A DNA stretch of 64,000 nucleotides from positions 1-64,000 of the forward strand of contig JACPFM010000083.1 of NCBI GenBank assembly GCA_016182965.1, read 5' to 3'. Below the pieces are notes generated by a model. The model did not search any database and was not told the DNA's origin. It saw nothing but the letters and a program-made list of their open reading frames with translations. Of this stretch, positions 54,101 through 63,300 are shown one piece after another. Origin of the DNA: Deltaproteobacteria bacterium (GTDB lineage Bacteria; Myxococcota_A; Polyangia; Polyangiales; JADJMO01). Made by a program: the position numbers and the translations under genes. The number at the start of each line of letters is the position of its first letter. Positions within the stretch are counted from its first letter, which is position 1.

Positions 54101-55510
54101 ATGGACGACGAGCAGAGACGTCGCGCGATCGCGCTCTTTCGTTTCGGAGTGCTCGGCGCGCTGGTGAGCGCGCGCCTCGAGCACGGCGATCGGGCCGAGC
54201 TCTTCGCCGCGGCCGCGAAGCGGGACTACGTGACGCCGGACGGGCGGGTCGTGCGCATCTCGGCGCGCACCATCGAGACTTGGTACTACTCGCATCGGCG
54301 CGGCGGGCTCGCGGCGTTGATGCCGAGGGGCCGCGAGGACAGCGGCACGAGCCGCTCGATGCCGGACGCCGTCCGCGATCTCGTCTTGCGCGCGAAGCGC
54401 GAGAAGCCGCGTCGATCGATCCGACGGATCATCCGGATGCTCGAGCGCGCGAAGGTCGTCGCGCCGGGGGAGCTGTCGCGATCGAGCGTGCATCGACTGC
54501 TGGCAGGCGCCGGGATTTCGTCGCGCCCTTCGCGGCGCGACGACGAGGACGGCGAGCCGATAGGCACGCGCGTGGAGCGCCGGAGCTTCCTCGCCGAACA
54601 CGTCGGTGATCTCTGGGTCGGCGACGCGCTGCACGTGCACCGACGCGTGCGGTTTCCCGACGGCTTCATCGGCAAGGCGTACCTCTTGTCGCAGATCGAC
54701 AGCGCGTCGCGCTACCTGTCGCATAGCTACATCTCGCGGCACGAGCAGGACGTGGATCAGGAGCATGGGCTGCGGCAGGCCCTGCTGAAGTACGGCAAGC
54801 CGCGGACGTACTACGTCGATCGCGGACCGGCCTACACGGCGGACTCACTGGCGGCGATCTGCGCGGAGCTCTCGATCCGGCTGTTGCACACGGCCCGCCG
54901 CGACGCCGAGGCGAAGGGAGTGATCGAGCGCTGGCATCGCACGTGGCGCGAGGAGGTCGAAGACGAGCTGCCTCGCGAGGTGATCGCGCTGGAGGATCTC
55001 ACGGCGGTCCACTTCGCTTGGCTGGCACGCGAGTATCACGAGCGCGCGCACGAGACGACCGGCGTGGCGCCGCGGGAGCGTTTCCTCTCGGAGGTGCACG
55101 AGCTGCGCGCGGCGCCCTCGCCGGACGCGCTCGCCGAGATCTTCCTGCACCGCGAGACACGCACGGTCCGCAAGGACGGGACGGTGCGCTGGGGCGGCGC
55201 GTACCTCGAAGTGCGCGCCGATCTCGTGGGGAAGAAGGTCGAGCTTCGCTTCGACCCACGCGACGAGGCGGTGCGGCCGAAGGTGTACGTCGGCAACGCC
55301 TTCGTCTGCGACACGGTGCCGCTCGACCGCGTCGCGAACATGCATCGCGCGCGACGTCGCGTGACCGGCGAGCCCGCACCGCAGGTCGAGCCGACGGGGA
55401 TCGAGCCGCTCGCGCAGATGGTCGACGAGCACGCGCAGGCGACGCGGGTCGCGCACCTCGCGTGCAAGAGCGACGACGACGACAGCAACGACGAGGAGGA
55501 CCGATCATGA
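54101..55510 (+). CDS. DDE transposase (IS481/TniA-like)
   Basis: The protein has 469 residues from the ATG at 54101, which has GAAGGA upstream; a GTG at 54071 would give a longer form. An N-terminal helix-turn-helix region (about 10-110) is followed by the integrase core with Asp in VGDALHVH, Asp in YVDRGPAY and Glu in AKGVIERWH, the DDE triad. A Mu-type C-terminal beta barrel and an acidic tail (DDDDSNDEED) follow. It catalyses DNA cutting and strand transfer. Its stop overlaps the ATPase ATG. Confidence 0.85.
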   Translation: MDDEQRRRAIALFRFGVLGALVSARLEHGDRAELFAAAAKRDYVTPDGRVVRISARTIETWYYSHRRGGLAALMPRGREDSGTSRSMPDAVRDLVLRAKREKPRRSIRRIIRMLERAKVVAPGELSRSSVHRLLAGAGISSRPSRRDDEDGEPIGTRVERRSFLAEHVGDLWVGDALHVHRRVRFPDGFIGKAYLLSQIDSASRYLSHSYISRHEQDVDQEHGLRQALLKYGKPRTYYVDRGPAYTADSLAAICAELSIRLLHTARRDAEAKGVIERWHRTWREEVEDELPREVIALEDLTAVHFAWLAREYHERAHETTGVAPRERFLSEVHELRAAPSPDALAEIFLHRETRTVRKDGTVRWGGAYLEVRADLVGKKVELRFDPRDEAVRPKVYVGNAFVCDTVPLDRVANMHRARRRVTGEPAPQVEPTGIEPLAQMVDEHAQATRVAHLACKSDDDDSNDEEDRS

Positions 55511-56340
55511 CCGAAAAGAGCGACCGCACGAACGACAAGGCCCGCTTCTCTCTCACGCACTATCCGCTGCCCAAGAGCGCGCAGGGGAAGACCTTCTTCG
55601 ACAAGGGTGCCGGATACACGCGGCTCCGGCGCGCGTTTCGCCAGACGATCGACGATCGCACCGTCGGCGTCCTCTCTGGTGATCCCGGGGTGGGCAAGAC
55701 GAGCGCGATACGCAACCTCATCGGCGAGCTCGCGAGACCGGATCATCAGGTGCTGTACCTGTGCAACACCTCGGGCTCGCCGCTGGATCTCTACCGCGCG
55801 ATCGCCGGCGAGATCGGGGTGCGCCCGTCGCACCGGCGCGGTCAGCTGTGGACCGACATCAAGAAGGCGGTAGTCCACATGGTCGACGAGCGCGGCGTGG
55901 TGCCGGTGATCGTGCTCGACGAAGCGCAGAACCTGTCGGACAGCTTCCTGATCGACCTCGCCGGCTTCCTGAATTTCGCCTTCGACAGCCGCGACCTGAT
56001 GCCCGTCTGGCTCGTCGGCTTGCCGCCGCTGGTGAAGCGTCTTCACCAGCTGCAGCACGACGCGCTGCGCACCCGGATCGCGGTGGAGATCCGACTCGAG
56101 GCGCTCGACCGCCAGGCCTTCGGCGCGGCGGTGGAGCACGCCTTCAAGGCGGCTGGCGCGACGCAGACGCTCGTCTCTGAAGCCGCCGTCGAGCTGCTCT
56201 TCCGCGCGAGCCGCGGCGTGCTGCGTGTCGCCTCGAAAATCCTGCGCGTCGCGCTCCGCATCGCGGGCGACAAGAACCAGCCCTTCCTCGACGAGCACGC
56301 CTTCGAGGCGGCGGTCGCCGAGCTCGGCCACGCGCCGTGA
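55507..56340 (+). CDS. TnsC/ExeA-like AAA ATPase
   Basis: The protein has 277 residues from the ATG at 55507 (ATGA overlap). It has a P-loop GDPGVGKTS, Walker B VIVLDEAQNLS and an LLFRASRGVLRVASKILRVAL segment near the end. This matches MuB/TnsC/ExeA-type ATPases that select target DNA for the DDE transposase. It also overlaps the next gene (GTGA), so all three genes are coupled. Confidence 0.8.
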   Translation: MTEKSDRTNDKARFSLTHYPLPKSAQGKTFFDKGAGYTRLRRAFRQTIDDRTVGVLSGDPGVGKTSAIRNLIGELARPDHQVLYLCNTSGSPLDLYRAIAGEIGVRPSHRRGQLWTDIKKAVVHMVDERGVVPVIVLDEAQNLSDSFLIDLAGFLNFAFDSRDLMPVWLVGLPPLVKRLHQLQHDALRTRIAVEIRLEALDRQAFGAAVEHAFKAAGATQTLVSEAAVELLFRASRGVLRVASKILRVALRIAGDKNQPFLDEHAFEAAVAELGHAP

Positions 56341-57326
56341 GCGCGAGCGACCGCGACGACATCCTGCCGGTCGTGCGCGCCGCAGACATCGACGGCGTGG
56401 GGGCGCGCCCGCGGTGGCTCGTCGCGTCGCTGTGGGCGCGAGCCGGCGTCGGGATCCTTGGAGGCGCGCCGAAGTGCTGCAAATCGTGGCTCGCCCTCGA
56501 GATGGCCGTCGCGGTCGCGAGCGGCGCGTCGTGCCTGGGCGTCTTCGCGGTCGGCGACGTCGGGCCCGCGCTCCTCTACATGGCCGAGGACGCGGCGCCC
56601 ATCGTCAAGACGCGCCTCGCAGGTATCTGCCGGCATCGAGGCCTCGAGCTCGCGAGCCTGCCGATTCACCTGATCACCGCGCCCGCGCTTCGGCTCGACC
56701 GCGCGCACGATCAGGTCCGACTGCGCGACGCCGTCGCGAAGTACGCACCACGCATGCTCGTCCTCGATCCCTTCGTGCGCCTGCACCGCATCGACGAGAA
56801 CGATGCCGGGCAGGTCTCGGCACTGCTCGGATATCTCCGCGAGCTCCAGCGCGCGCACGATGTCGCCGTCCTTGTCGTGCATCACGCACGCAAGAACGGC
56901 ACCGCCGGTCAGCCGGGTCAGAGCCTCCGCGGCTCCGGCGACTTCTTCGCGTGGGCCGACTCGCTCCTGTACGTGCGACGCCATCGCGGCCAACTGATGC
57001 TCGCCGTCGAGCATCGCGGCGCGCCGGCGCCCGACCCGATTCAGCTCGCGCTCGCGGCCGACGACGACGACGTCCACCTCGAGGTCGCGACCGGCGACGT
57101 CACCGACGACGCCGAGACCGGCACCGTCGGTGACCGAGGCGGCCTCGATCGAGCGATCGTCGAGGCACTCACCCAGGCGTCCGGTCCCCTCGGCCGCGGC
57201 CAGCTGCGTGCGCTCCTTCGCGTGCGCAACGAGCGCGTCGGCGAGGCGCTCACGCGCCTCGTCGACCGAGGCGTCGTGCTGCGCGAGGGCGACCGATTCG
57301 CCGTTCCCGATTCCCGTCACCCCTGA
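56337..57326 (+). CDS. RepA-like AAA_25 ATPase
   Basis: The protein has 329 residues from the GTG at 56337. Its P-loop, GGAPKCCKSWLALEM, is the atypical AAA_25/RepA form. Walker B-like LVLDPFVRLHR and VLVVHHARKN follow. It ends in a winged-helix part (LRALLRVRNERVGEALTRLVDRGVV). Such proteins accompany this transposon type and plasmid RepA proteins; the exact role is unclear, perhaps replication or target regulation. Confidence 0.7.
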   Translation: MSASDRDDILPVVRAADIDGVGARPRWLVASLWARAGVGILGGAPKCCKSWLALEMAVAVASGASCLGVFAVGDVGPALLYMAEDAAPIVKTRLAGICRHRGLELASLPIHLITAPALRLDRAHDQVRLRDAVAKYAPRMLVLDPFVRLHRIDENDAGQVSALLGYLRELQRAHDVAVLVVHHARKNGTAGQPGQSLRGSGDFFAWADSLLYVRRHRGQLMLAVEHRGAPAPDPIQLALAADDDDVHLEVATGDVTDDAETGTVGDRGGLDRAIVEALTQASGPLGRGQLRALLRVRNERVGEALTRLVDRGVVLREGDRFAVPDSRHP

Positions 57327-57947
57327 GGCGACGGGAACGGGAACGGGAACGACGCCATCACGCAGGCAGAACGCAGCTCGGCGCGCTGCCTGCTCGCGGG
57401 ACGCTTGCGACCGATCCCGAGTTGCAGGCGGCGTGACGAGCGATCAGCACGCGACGTGCGGCGCGACCCGTTACCCCGCGACAACCGCGAGACGATCCGC
57501 CGTGCGCAGCGCGGAGCGGTACAGCAGGGACGGGCGCGATCGCGCCGTGCTCCTTCGACGAGATCCTGTCGCCATCGACAGCCTCCTGCGCGACTTGGCC
57601 GGGAGCTGGCGACGACCGCGCTGTCTGTTCCAGTGCGGACTGAGCGCGGCGTCCTGAAGGCCCACGTCCCGTGCTCCGCACGGCGAACGGCCGCGTAGGC
57701 AGCCGGCGCCCACGAACGGACGGTTACATGGCGGCGTGCGCCGCCGTCGCGTCCGGCGTTGGGTGGGCCGACTCGCTCGACGGCGGGATACTCGCGCGCA
57801 GCAGGAGCCAGCCGCGCTCGACGTCGTCGTCGCGCATGCCCGCGGAGACTTCGCGGCGGCCACTTCGTCGCGGAGGCTGAAGAGGGACCTGACGACCCGC
57901 TGGGAGCGTGAAGCGGTTCAATGGCGGGTAAGCCTGCGTGGTTCCGG
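57327..57947. other. Intergenic with right 83-bp repeat
   Basis: This stretch has no confident gene. It begins with a short CGGGAA repeat (about 57337-57355) and contains the right copy of the 83-bp direct repeat at 57627-57709. The remainder up to the beta-helix gene looks like non-coding foreign DNA. Confidence 0.55.
57627..57709. repeat. Right copy of an 83-bp direct repeat
   Basis: Matches 53190-53272 in the same orientation (76 of 83). It contains a small hairpin, CCGTG-CTC-CGCACGG, that is not conserved in the left copy. Confidence 0.7.
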
Positions 57948-59810
57948 TCAGGAAGCGAAGGCCAGCCGCTTCCACCCTGTCGGCCCGCTGTCGCCGCTCA
58001 CCTTGAGGTAGACGTTGCCGGTTGCAGTATCGATCAACTGCGAACCGACGGGTGCGGCAAAGGTCGACGCCATGGGATTTCCGGCGTGTGCGATCTGGAA
58101 ATGCCCGCTGGCCGCCTCAGGAGCGTTCGGCCAGGTGACAACAAATGCGTTCTGAAGGACCGCGTTATCAACGTCCACATCGTGAATGCGAATGTTTGAA
58201 TTCGCCCCGGCACCAAACAAGAACTGAATTCCCAGAAGCTGGGTCCCGGCCTGACGGACCGAGCCGCCGCGAATCGTGATGTCGTTGACGCATCTTATCC
58301 CAATTCCGGGCGCAGTCGTTGCATCGTTCCGACTGTTGCCCTCTACGACGCAATCGATGATATCGACACCCTGAGTGGGTCCGCCATTGCCGCTGCCCGC
58401 CACCGCTATCCCGCAGACGCCGTTACCCATCACCTTCGCGTCCGCTACGAGTACGCTGTAGCCCGCATCGATGTTGATGCCATTGCTGCCGTTCTCAACA
58501 CAAGAGACACCATGGAGTTGGATGTCGTACGGACTGAAGTTCGGAAAGGTCGATCCGATGCTAATGCCGTGCACGTGATTCTTCGCGAACTCGCACCCGG
58601 TAACCCTGACGCGCTTAGCCATACCGATCGGCGCCTGCCCGGTTCCAACGCCAGCCAGCACGATGCCGAAGTTGTTGTCATGGCAATGGCAGTTGCTTAT
58701 CTGTACGTCCGTTGCGGCGACGCTGATTCCCGCACCGCCGATCTGCCCATTTGCTCTCATTACCTCGCAATCTGCGACGCGGATGTTGGAGGTGCCTGAG
58801 CCGCTGAGATAAATGCCGACCTTCGGTATTCCATCGACGACGCAGTTGCAAATGGAGCCGGAGGTGCCCATCGCAAAGGTGATTCCATCAAGCTGGCTCG
58901 GCTTGCTTTGGATGCTGCTATCCCATTGGATCCGCACATTCTCGATCAATGCCTGCTCGCAGTTGTTGACCTGAATGATGCTGCCGCTGTTACCATTGGG
59001 ACCACCTCGTGCGAGGAATGAGAGTCCGCTGATCACCGGACGCTGTACCCGCTCAGTGCCGCTGTTGCGGTATACCGCGACCGCGCATGCGTAGTCGGGG
59101 GTGGGGGTTGGGGGATCCCAGATGATTAGCGCGCCCGGCCCTCCGCGCAGGCAGACGTTGTCGCGACTAGTGAGCACGCCGGCTGTTAGTGTATATGTGC
59201 CCGGTGGGAAGTATATTTCTGTTGCCGCATCCATGGCGTGTTGAATCGGCGCGTCGTCAGAAACGCCTGCGAGGCCGCGTCCTGCCCCGAACCAGCGCAC
59301 ATTGACCGGGCCGTCGACAACACGTCGGAAACGGCCCTTGCTGGTTGACGGCATTGGATTCGGTTGTACGACCAACACGCCGCTTGGTGCGTGAGTCGAA
59401 GCGTCTGGCGCCGTCAGCGAGTCAGGATCCCAGATGTAGAGCCCCTCCCCACCGTCGCCGGGCGAAGCGAATCCGAACACGTAGACAAGCCGCGGGTACT
59501 CGCCTTGCCAACTTCCGCCGTTCTGAACGAGGTTCCCCGGATATGTATAGAGCGCGGGGAAGAAGTTATCGTCATTGGACGACGGGCCGAGCATGCCCTG
59601 CTCGGATCTTTGAAGGCTGTCGTCCTCGGGCCGGCTGTCCCGCCCGCCGCAAGCAGCCAAGGAGATGGCTCCAAACGCGCCGAAAAGAGCCAACAAGCCC
59701 CGACGGCTTGCCTGCGCTTCCTGATGAACAGCGGAAGTCGCCGTCGTTGCCACGCCGTCGTTGTGTTCTACGGTCGCTGCTGTCGCCGCGTCGTCATCGT
59801 CGTGCTTCAT
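57948..59810 (-). CDS. Tat lipoprotein with parallel beta-helix
   Basis: The protein has 620 residues. The N-terminus has a twin Arg (ASRRGLLALFGAFGAISLAAC) with a lipobox, so it is a Tat-exported lipoprotein. Residues of about 170-560 are a right-handed parallel beta-helix: short repeated turns such as NVRIQWDSS, CNCVVDGIPKVGIYLSGSG and NHVHGISIGST, as in pectate lyase and phage-tail-like fibre proteins. No clear catalytic cluster is visible. A ribosome site AAGGTGAG precedes the ATG. The gene has noticeably more A/T in its codons than its neighbours, suggesting transfer. Confidence 0.75.
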   Translation of the reverse strand: MKHDDDDAATAATVEHNDGVATTATSAVHQEAQASRRGLLALFGAFGAISLAACGGRDSRPEDDSLQRSEQGMLGPSSNDDNFFPALYTYPGNLVQNGGSWQGEYPRLVYVFGFASPGDGGEGLYIWDPDSLTAPDASTHAPSGVLVVQPNPMPSTSKGRFRRVVDGPVNVRWFGAGRGLAGVSDDAPIQHAMDAATEIYFPPGTYTLTAGVLTSRDNVCLRGGPGALIIWDPPTPTPDYACAVAVYRNSGTERVQRPVISGLSFLARGGPNGNSGSIIQVNNCEQALIENVRIQWDSSIQSKPSQLDGITFAMGTSGSICNCVVDGIPKVGIYLSGSGTSNIRVADCEVMRANGQIGGAGISVAATDVQISNCHCHDNNFGIVLAGVGTGQAPIGMAKRVRVTGCEFAKNHVHGISIGSTFPNFSPYDIQLHGVSCVENGSNGINIDAGYSVLVADAKVMGNGVCGIAVAGSGNGGPTQGVDIIDCVVEGNSRNDATTAPGIGIRCVNDITIRGGSVRQAGTQLLGIQFLFGAGANSNIRIHDVDVDNAVLQNAFVVTWPNAPEAASGHFQIAHAGNPMASTFAAPVGSQLIDTATGNVYLKVSGDSGPTGWKRLAFAS

Positions 59811-60140
59811 GGCTCACCTTCGTTCAGGCAGTAGAGTGGTCGTCGAGCGCATGGTTCGAGACGCCTGCGGCGGCAGATACGATCGAGTGGCGTCACAGCC
59901 TTGTTCGAGCTGTCTAGATCACCTTCGCATCCGCCTGCGGCGCTAGCGGCCCAGAGATCTCGGGTTCAGATCGAGCATCATGCCCTCGCCTTGAGTCTAC
60001 ACGCGCGGCGTTCGGCACGGGCTGCTCAGTACGGGCCTGGCTAGACCGCTCCGCGTTCGCTAATGGAACGACACTCGGGTCGACGAGGCCCGCGCACACT
60101 CGGATGAGCGACCTCGGTTCTGCCCTCAAGCCTCGGAATG
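59811..60140. other. Intergenic before HIT remnant
   Basis: About 330 bases with no convincing gene. It includes the upstream region of the beta-helix gene. I saw no repeat or clear promoter. Confidence 0.5.
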
Positions 60141-60343
60141 CTTACAACGGCCTTCGCCTTCGCCATCCATGACGGCCACCCCGTCTCCTCCGGCTACACC
60201 CCTAGTCATCCCCGCCGCGCCATCCCACCTGGTGGGACGCCACCGACGCCGAACGCGCGGTCATCCTCGCCCTGATCGACGAAGTCCGCCCCCAGATCGA
60301 CGCCTCCACCCCGAAACCCAACGGCTACAGCGTCCGCGTCAAC
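60141..60343 (+). pseudogene. Decayed HIT-domain gene fragment
   Basis: Read in shifted frames this gives LTTAFAFAIHDGHPVSSGYT, then LVIP, then TWWDATDAERAVILALIDEVR and NGYSVRVN, the N-terminal half of a HIT-family nucleotide hydrolase. The C-terminal HxHxH catalytic part is missing. Two or three single-base indels, all in C runs, break the frame. The next gene is out of frame with it. Confidence 0.55.
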
Positions 60344-60378
60344 GAGCTATGGACCCTCTCGCGGGACCTCGATTCTGC

Positions 60379-63300
60379 GTGGCTCGACAAGTACGCCACA
60401 AAGGCGCAAGCGCCATCAAAGCAACGGGTCATCCCCAGGCCGAGGAGGTCCTGGAACGCGCGCCCGAGCCGCACGTCGTCCAGCAGGAGGCGCTCGCCGC
60501 GCTCCGCGACACGCGCGCCAAGGGCTTCCGCCGCGGCCTGGTGGTGCTCGCGACCGGCCTCGGAAAGACATGGCTCGCCGCGTTCGACTTCTGGCAGCTG
60601 AAGGAGGAGCTCGGGGCCCGGCCGCGCGTGCTGTTCGTCGCCCACCGCGACGAGCTGCTGGAGCGCGCGGCGGAGACGTTCCGGCGCCTGCTCCGCACGC
60701 ACGGGGCGCTCGCGCACGTGACGTGGTGCCGCGGGGCGGAGGGCGATCTCTCGGGCGACGCGGTGTTCGCGTCGGTCGCGAAGCTCTCGCGCAAGGAGCA
60801 GCTCGCGGCGCTCGCGAAGGAGCGGTTCGACTACGTGGTGGTCGACGAGGTGCACCACGCGGCCGCCGACTCGTACCGGCGCGTCCTCGACGCGATCGAG
60901 CCGCGGTTCCTCCTCGGCCTGACGGCGACGCCCGATCGCGCCGACGCGCGCGACATCTTCGGCCTGTTCGACGACAACCTGGTGTACCGCGCCGACATCG
61001 GCCGCGGTGTCCACGAGCAGAAGCTCGCGCCGTTCCACTACTTCGGCGTCAAGGACGACATCGACTACGCGAACATCCCCTGGCGCAACCGCCGGTTCGA
61101 TCCCGACGAGCTCGCGAAGGCCGCGCAGACCGAGGGGCGCATGGCGACGCTGTGGCGCGCGTGGGGCGAGCACACCGGCACGCGCTCGATCGTCTTCTGC
61201 TGCAGCATCGCCCACGCCCTCTACGTGCGCGACCGGCTCCGCGCGCGCGGCGTGCGGGTGAACGCGGTCTTCGCGGCCGAGGGCTCCGACCCGCGCATCG
61301 ACTCGCTCCGCGATCTCGCGAGCGGCGCGCTCGACGCGGTGTGCGCGGTCGATCTGTTCAACGAGGGCATCGACGTCCCGGCGATCGATCGCGTGATCAT
61401 GCTGCGGCCGACCGAGTCGAGCGTGCTGTTCCTCCAGCAGCTCGGGCGCGGCCTCCGCGCGAGCCACGACAAGGAGTCGGTCGCGGTGATCGACTTCGTC
61501 GGCAACCACAAGGTCTTCCTCGAGCGCGTGCGCGTGCTGCTGTCGCTCGGCGGGGACCGCGCCGCGCACGTGCGAGGGTTCCTCGAGTCGACCAGGGCCG
61601 CCGAGCTCGCCGAGGGCTGCTCGGTGGAGCTCGAGCTCGAGGCCAAGCAGCTGCTCGCGCGCCTCTACAAGTCCGGCGGCGCCGACGAAGTGGAGCGCGC
61701 CTACCGCGAGCTGCGCGACGAGCAGGACGATCGCCCGACGGCCGGCCAGCTGCAGCGCGCGGGCTACCTCCCGAGCACCCTCCGCGATCGCCACGGCAGC
61801 TGGTTCGAGTTCGTGAAGCACGAGCACGATCTCGACGCCGCGGAGATCGCCGCGCTCGCCGAGGCGCAGGGCTTCCTGCGCGAGGTCGAGACGACCGAGA
61901 TGACCAAGTGCTTCAAGATGATCACCCTCGAGGCGCTCCTCGAGGCCGACGCGCTCGTCACCGGTCTTCCGCTGCGCGATCTCGCGCTGCGATCCCACGC
62001 GCTCCTCCGCCGCTCGCCCGAGCTGTTCGCCGACGTCGCCGAAGCGGAGCGCTCCGACACGATCACCGCCGAGAACGAGCGGCAATGGCTCGCCTACTGG
62101 CGCAAGAACCCGATCGAGGCGTGGACCTCGCCGAAGGCCGGCCGCCGCGTGTGGTTCCGCGTGGAGGGCGATCGCCTCGTTCTCACGGCATCCTTCGGCC
62201 AGCACGACGCGCTCGCGAAGATGATCCGCGAGCTCGTCGACTACCGCCTCGCGCAGTACCGCGCGCGCAAGCGGTGGGGCGTGAGCGCCGAGGGGTTCGT
62301 CTGCAAGGTGACGTGGAACCAGCGCGATCCGATCCTCAAGCTCCCCTCGCGCAAGCACGGCGAGGTGCCCGAGGGCGAGACCGACGTGCGCCTGTCGGAC
62401 GGCAGCGTGTGGCAGTTCCGCATGGCGAAGGAGTACTGCAACGTCGCGCGCCCGGCCGGCACGCAGGCCAACCGCCTGCCCGATCTGCTGCGCCGCTGGT
62501 TCGGGCCGCGCGCGGGGCAGCCGGGGACGAGCTTCGAGGTCCGCTTCTTCGCGAGCCCCGACGGCCTGTGGATCGAGCCGGGGCGCACCAACGTCGTCGC
62601 GATCCCCCGCCGCGCGATCGTCGCCTACCCCGATCTGCGCGCCGCCGCCGGGCACGCCCGCGAGGATCAGGAGGCGCCGGAGGCCGAGCCGATCCTGCTC
62701 CCGATCGACGAGGACGATCGCGAGCTGTTCGCGGTGCGCGTCTCCGGCACCTCGATGGACGGCGGCGACGCGCCGCTCCACGACGGCGACTGGGCGATCA
62801 TGAAGTACGTCCGCGGCGCGACGGCCGACGCGCTGGTCAACCGCGTGATCCTCGCGCAGGTGCCCGGCGATTCGAGCGGCGGGCTCTATCAGATCAAGCG
62901 GCTGAAGAGGCGCGACGACGGGTGGTGGCTCACCTCCGACAACCCGGACGGGCCGACGATCCGCGCGAGCGCCGACGTCGTGCCGATCGCGCGCCTCGAG
63001 GGCGCGGTGCGCCCGGAGGATCTCGCGCCGGCGGTGGGGACGCTGGTGAGCGATCCGAGCGAGGCGTTCGGGGTCGAGGTCTCCGCGACGTCGGGGCGGC
63101 ACGGCGGGCACCTGTTCGTGTTCGTCGATCGGCCCGGCATGCTCGTCGCGCCCGATCGCGTGCGGTTCGCGATCGCGCGCCGCCCGGGCGAGACCGCGTT
63201 CGTGCTCGCCAGGACGGGCGACGCGTACCGCTACCTCGGGATCGGCCGGTGGGACGAGGACGCGTGGATCGTCCCGAGCACCGACTACGCGACGTGGAAG

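Larger units (their letters stand above)
53190..57709 (+). mobile_element. Transposition module between direct repeats
   Basis: A 4.5-kb block with four closely spaced plus-strand genes: a zinc-ribbon protein, a DDE transposase, a TnsC/ExeA-like ATPase and a RepA-like ATPase. It resembles IS481/Tn5053-type elements with an accessory ATPase. The bracketing repeats are direct, not inverted, so they may not be the true element ends. I found no target-site duplication. Confidence 0.6.

Noticed and set aside
53190..57709. Reading the direct repeats as transposon terminal inverted repeats
   Set aside because: They are in the same orientation, so they cannot be classic inverted ends.
57471..57863. 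Minus-strand open frame over the right 83-bp repeat
   Set aside because: Only the repeat part is shared with the left copy; the remainder is low-complexity and lacks a ribosome site.
60325..63111. Very long minus-strand open frame opposite the right-hand helicase
   Set aside because: It is Arg/Ala/Glu-rich shadow of the plus-strand helicase frame, which carries clear helicase motifs.
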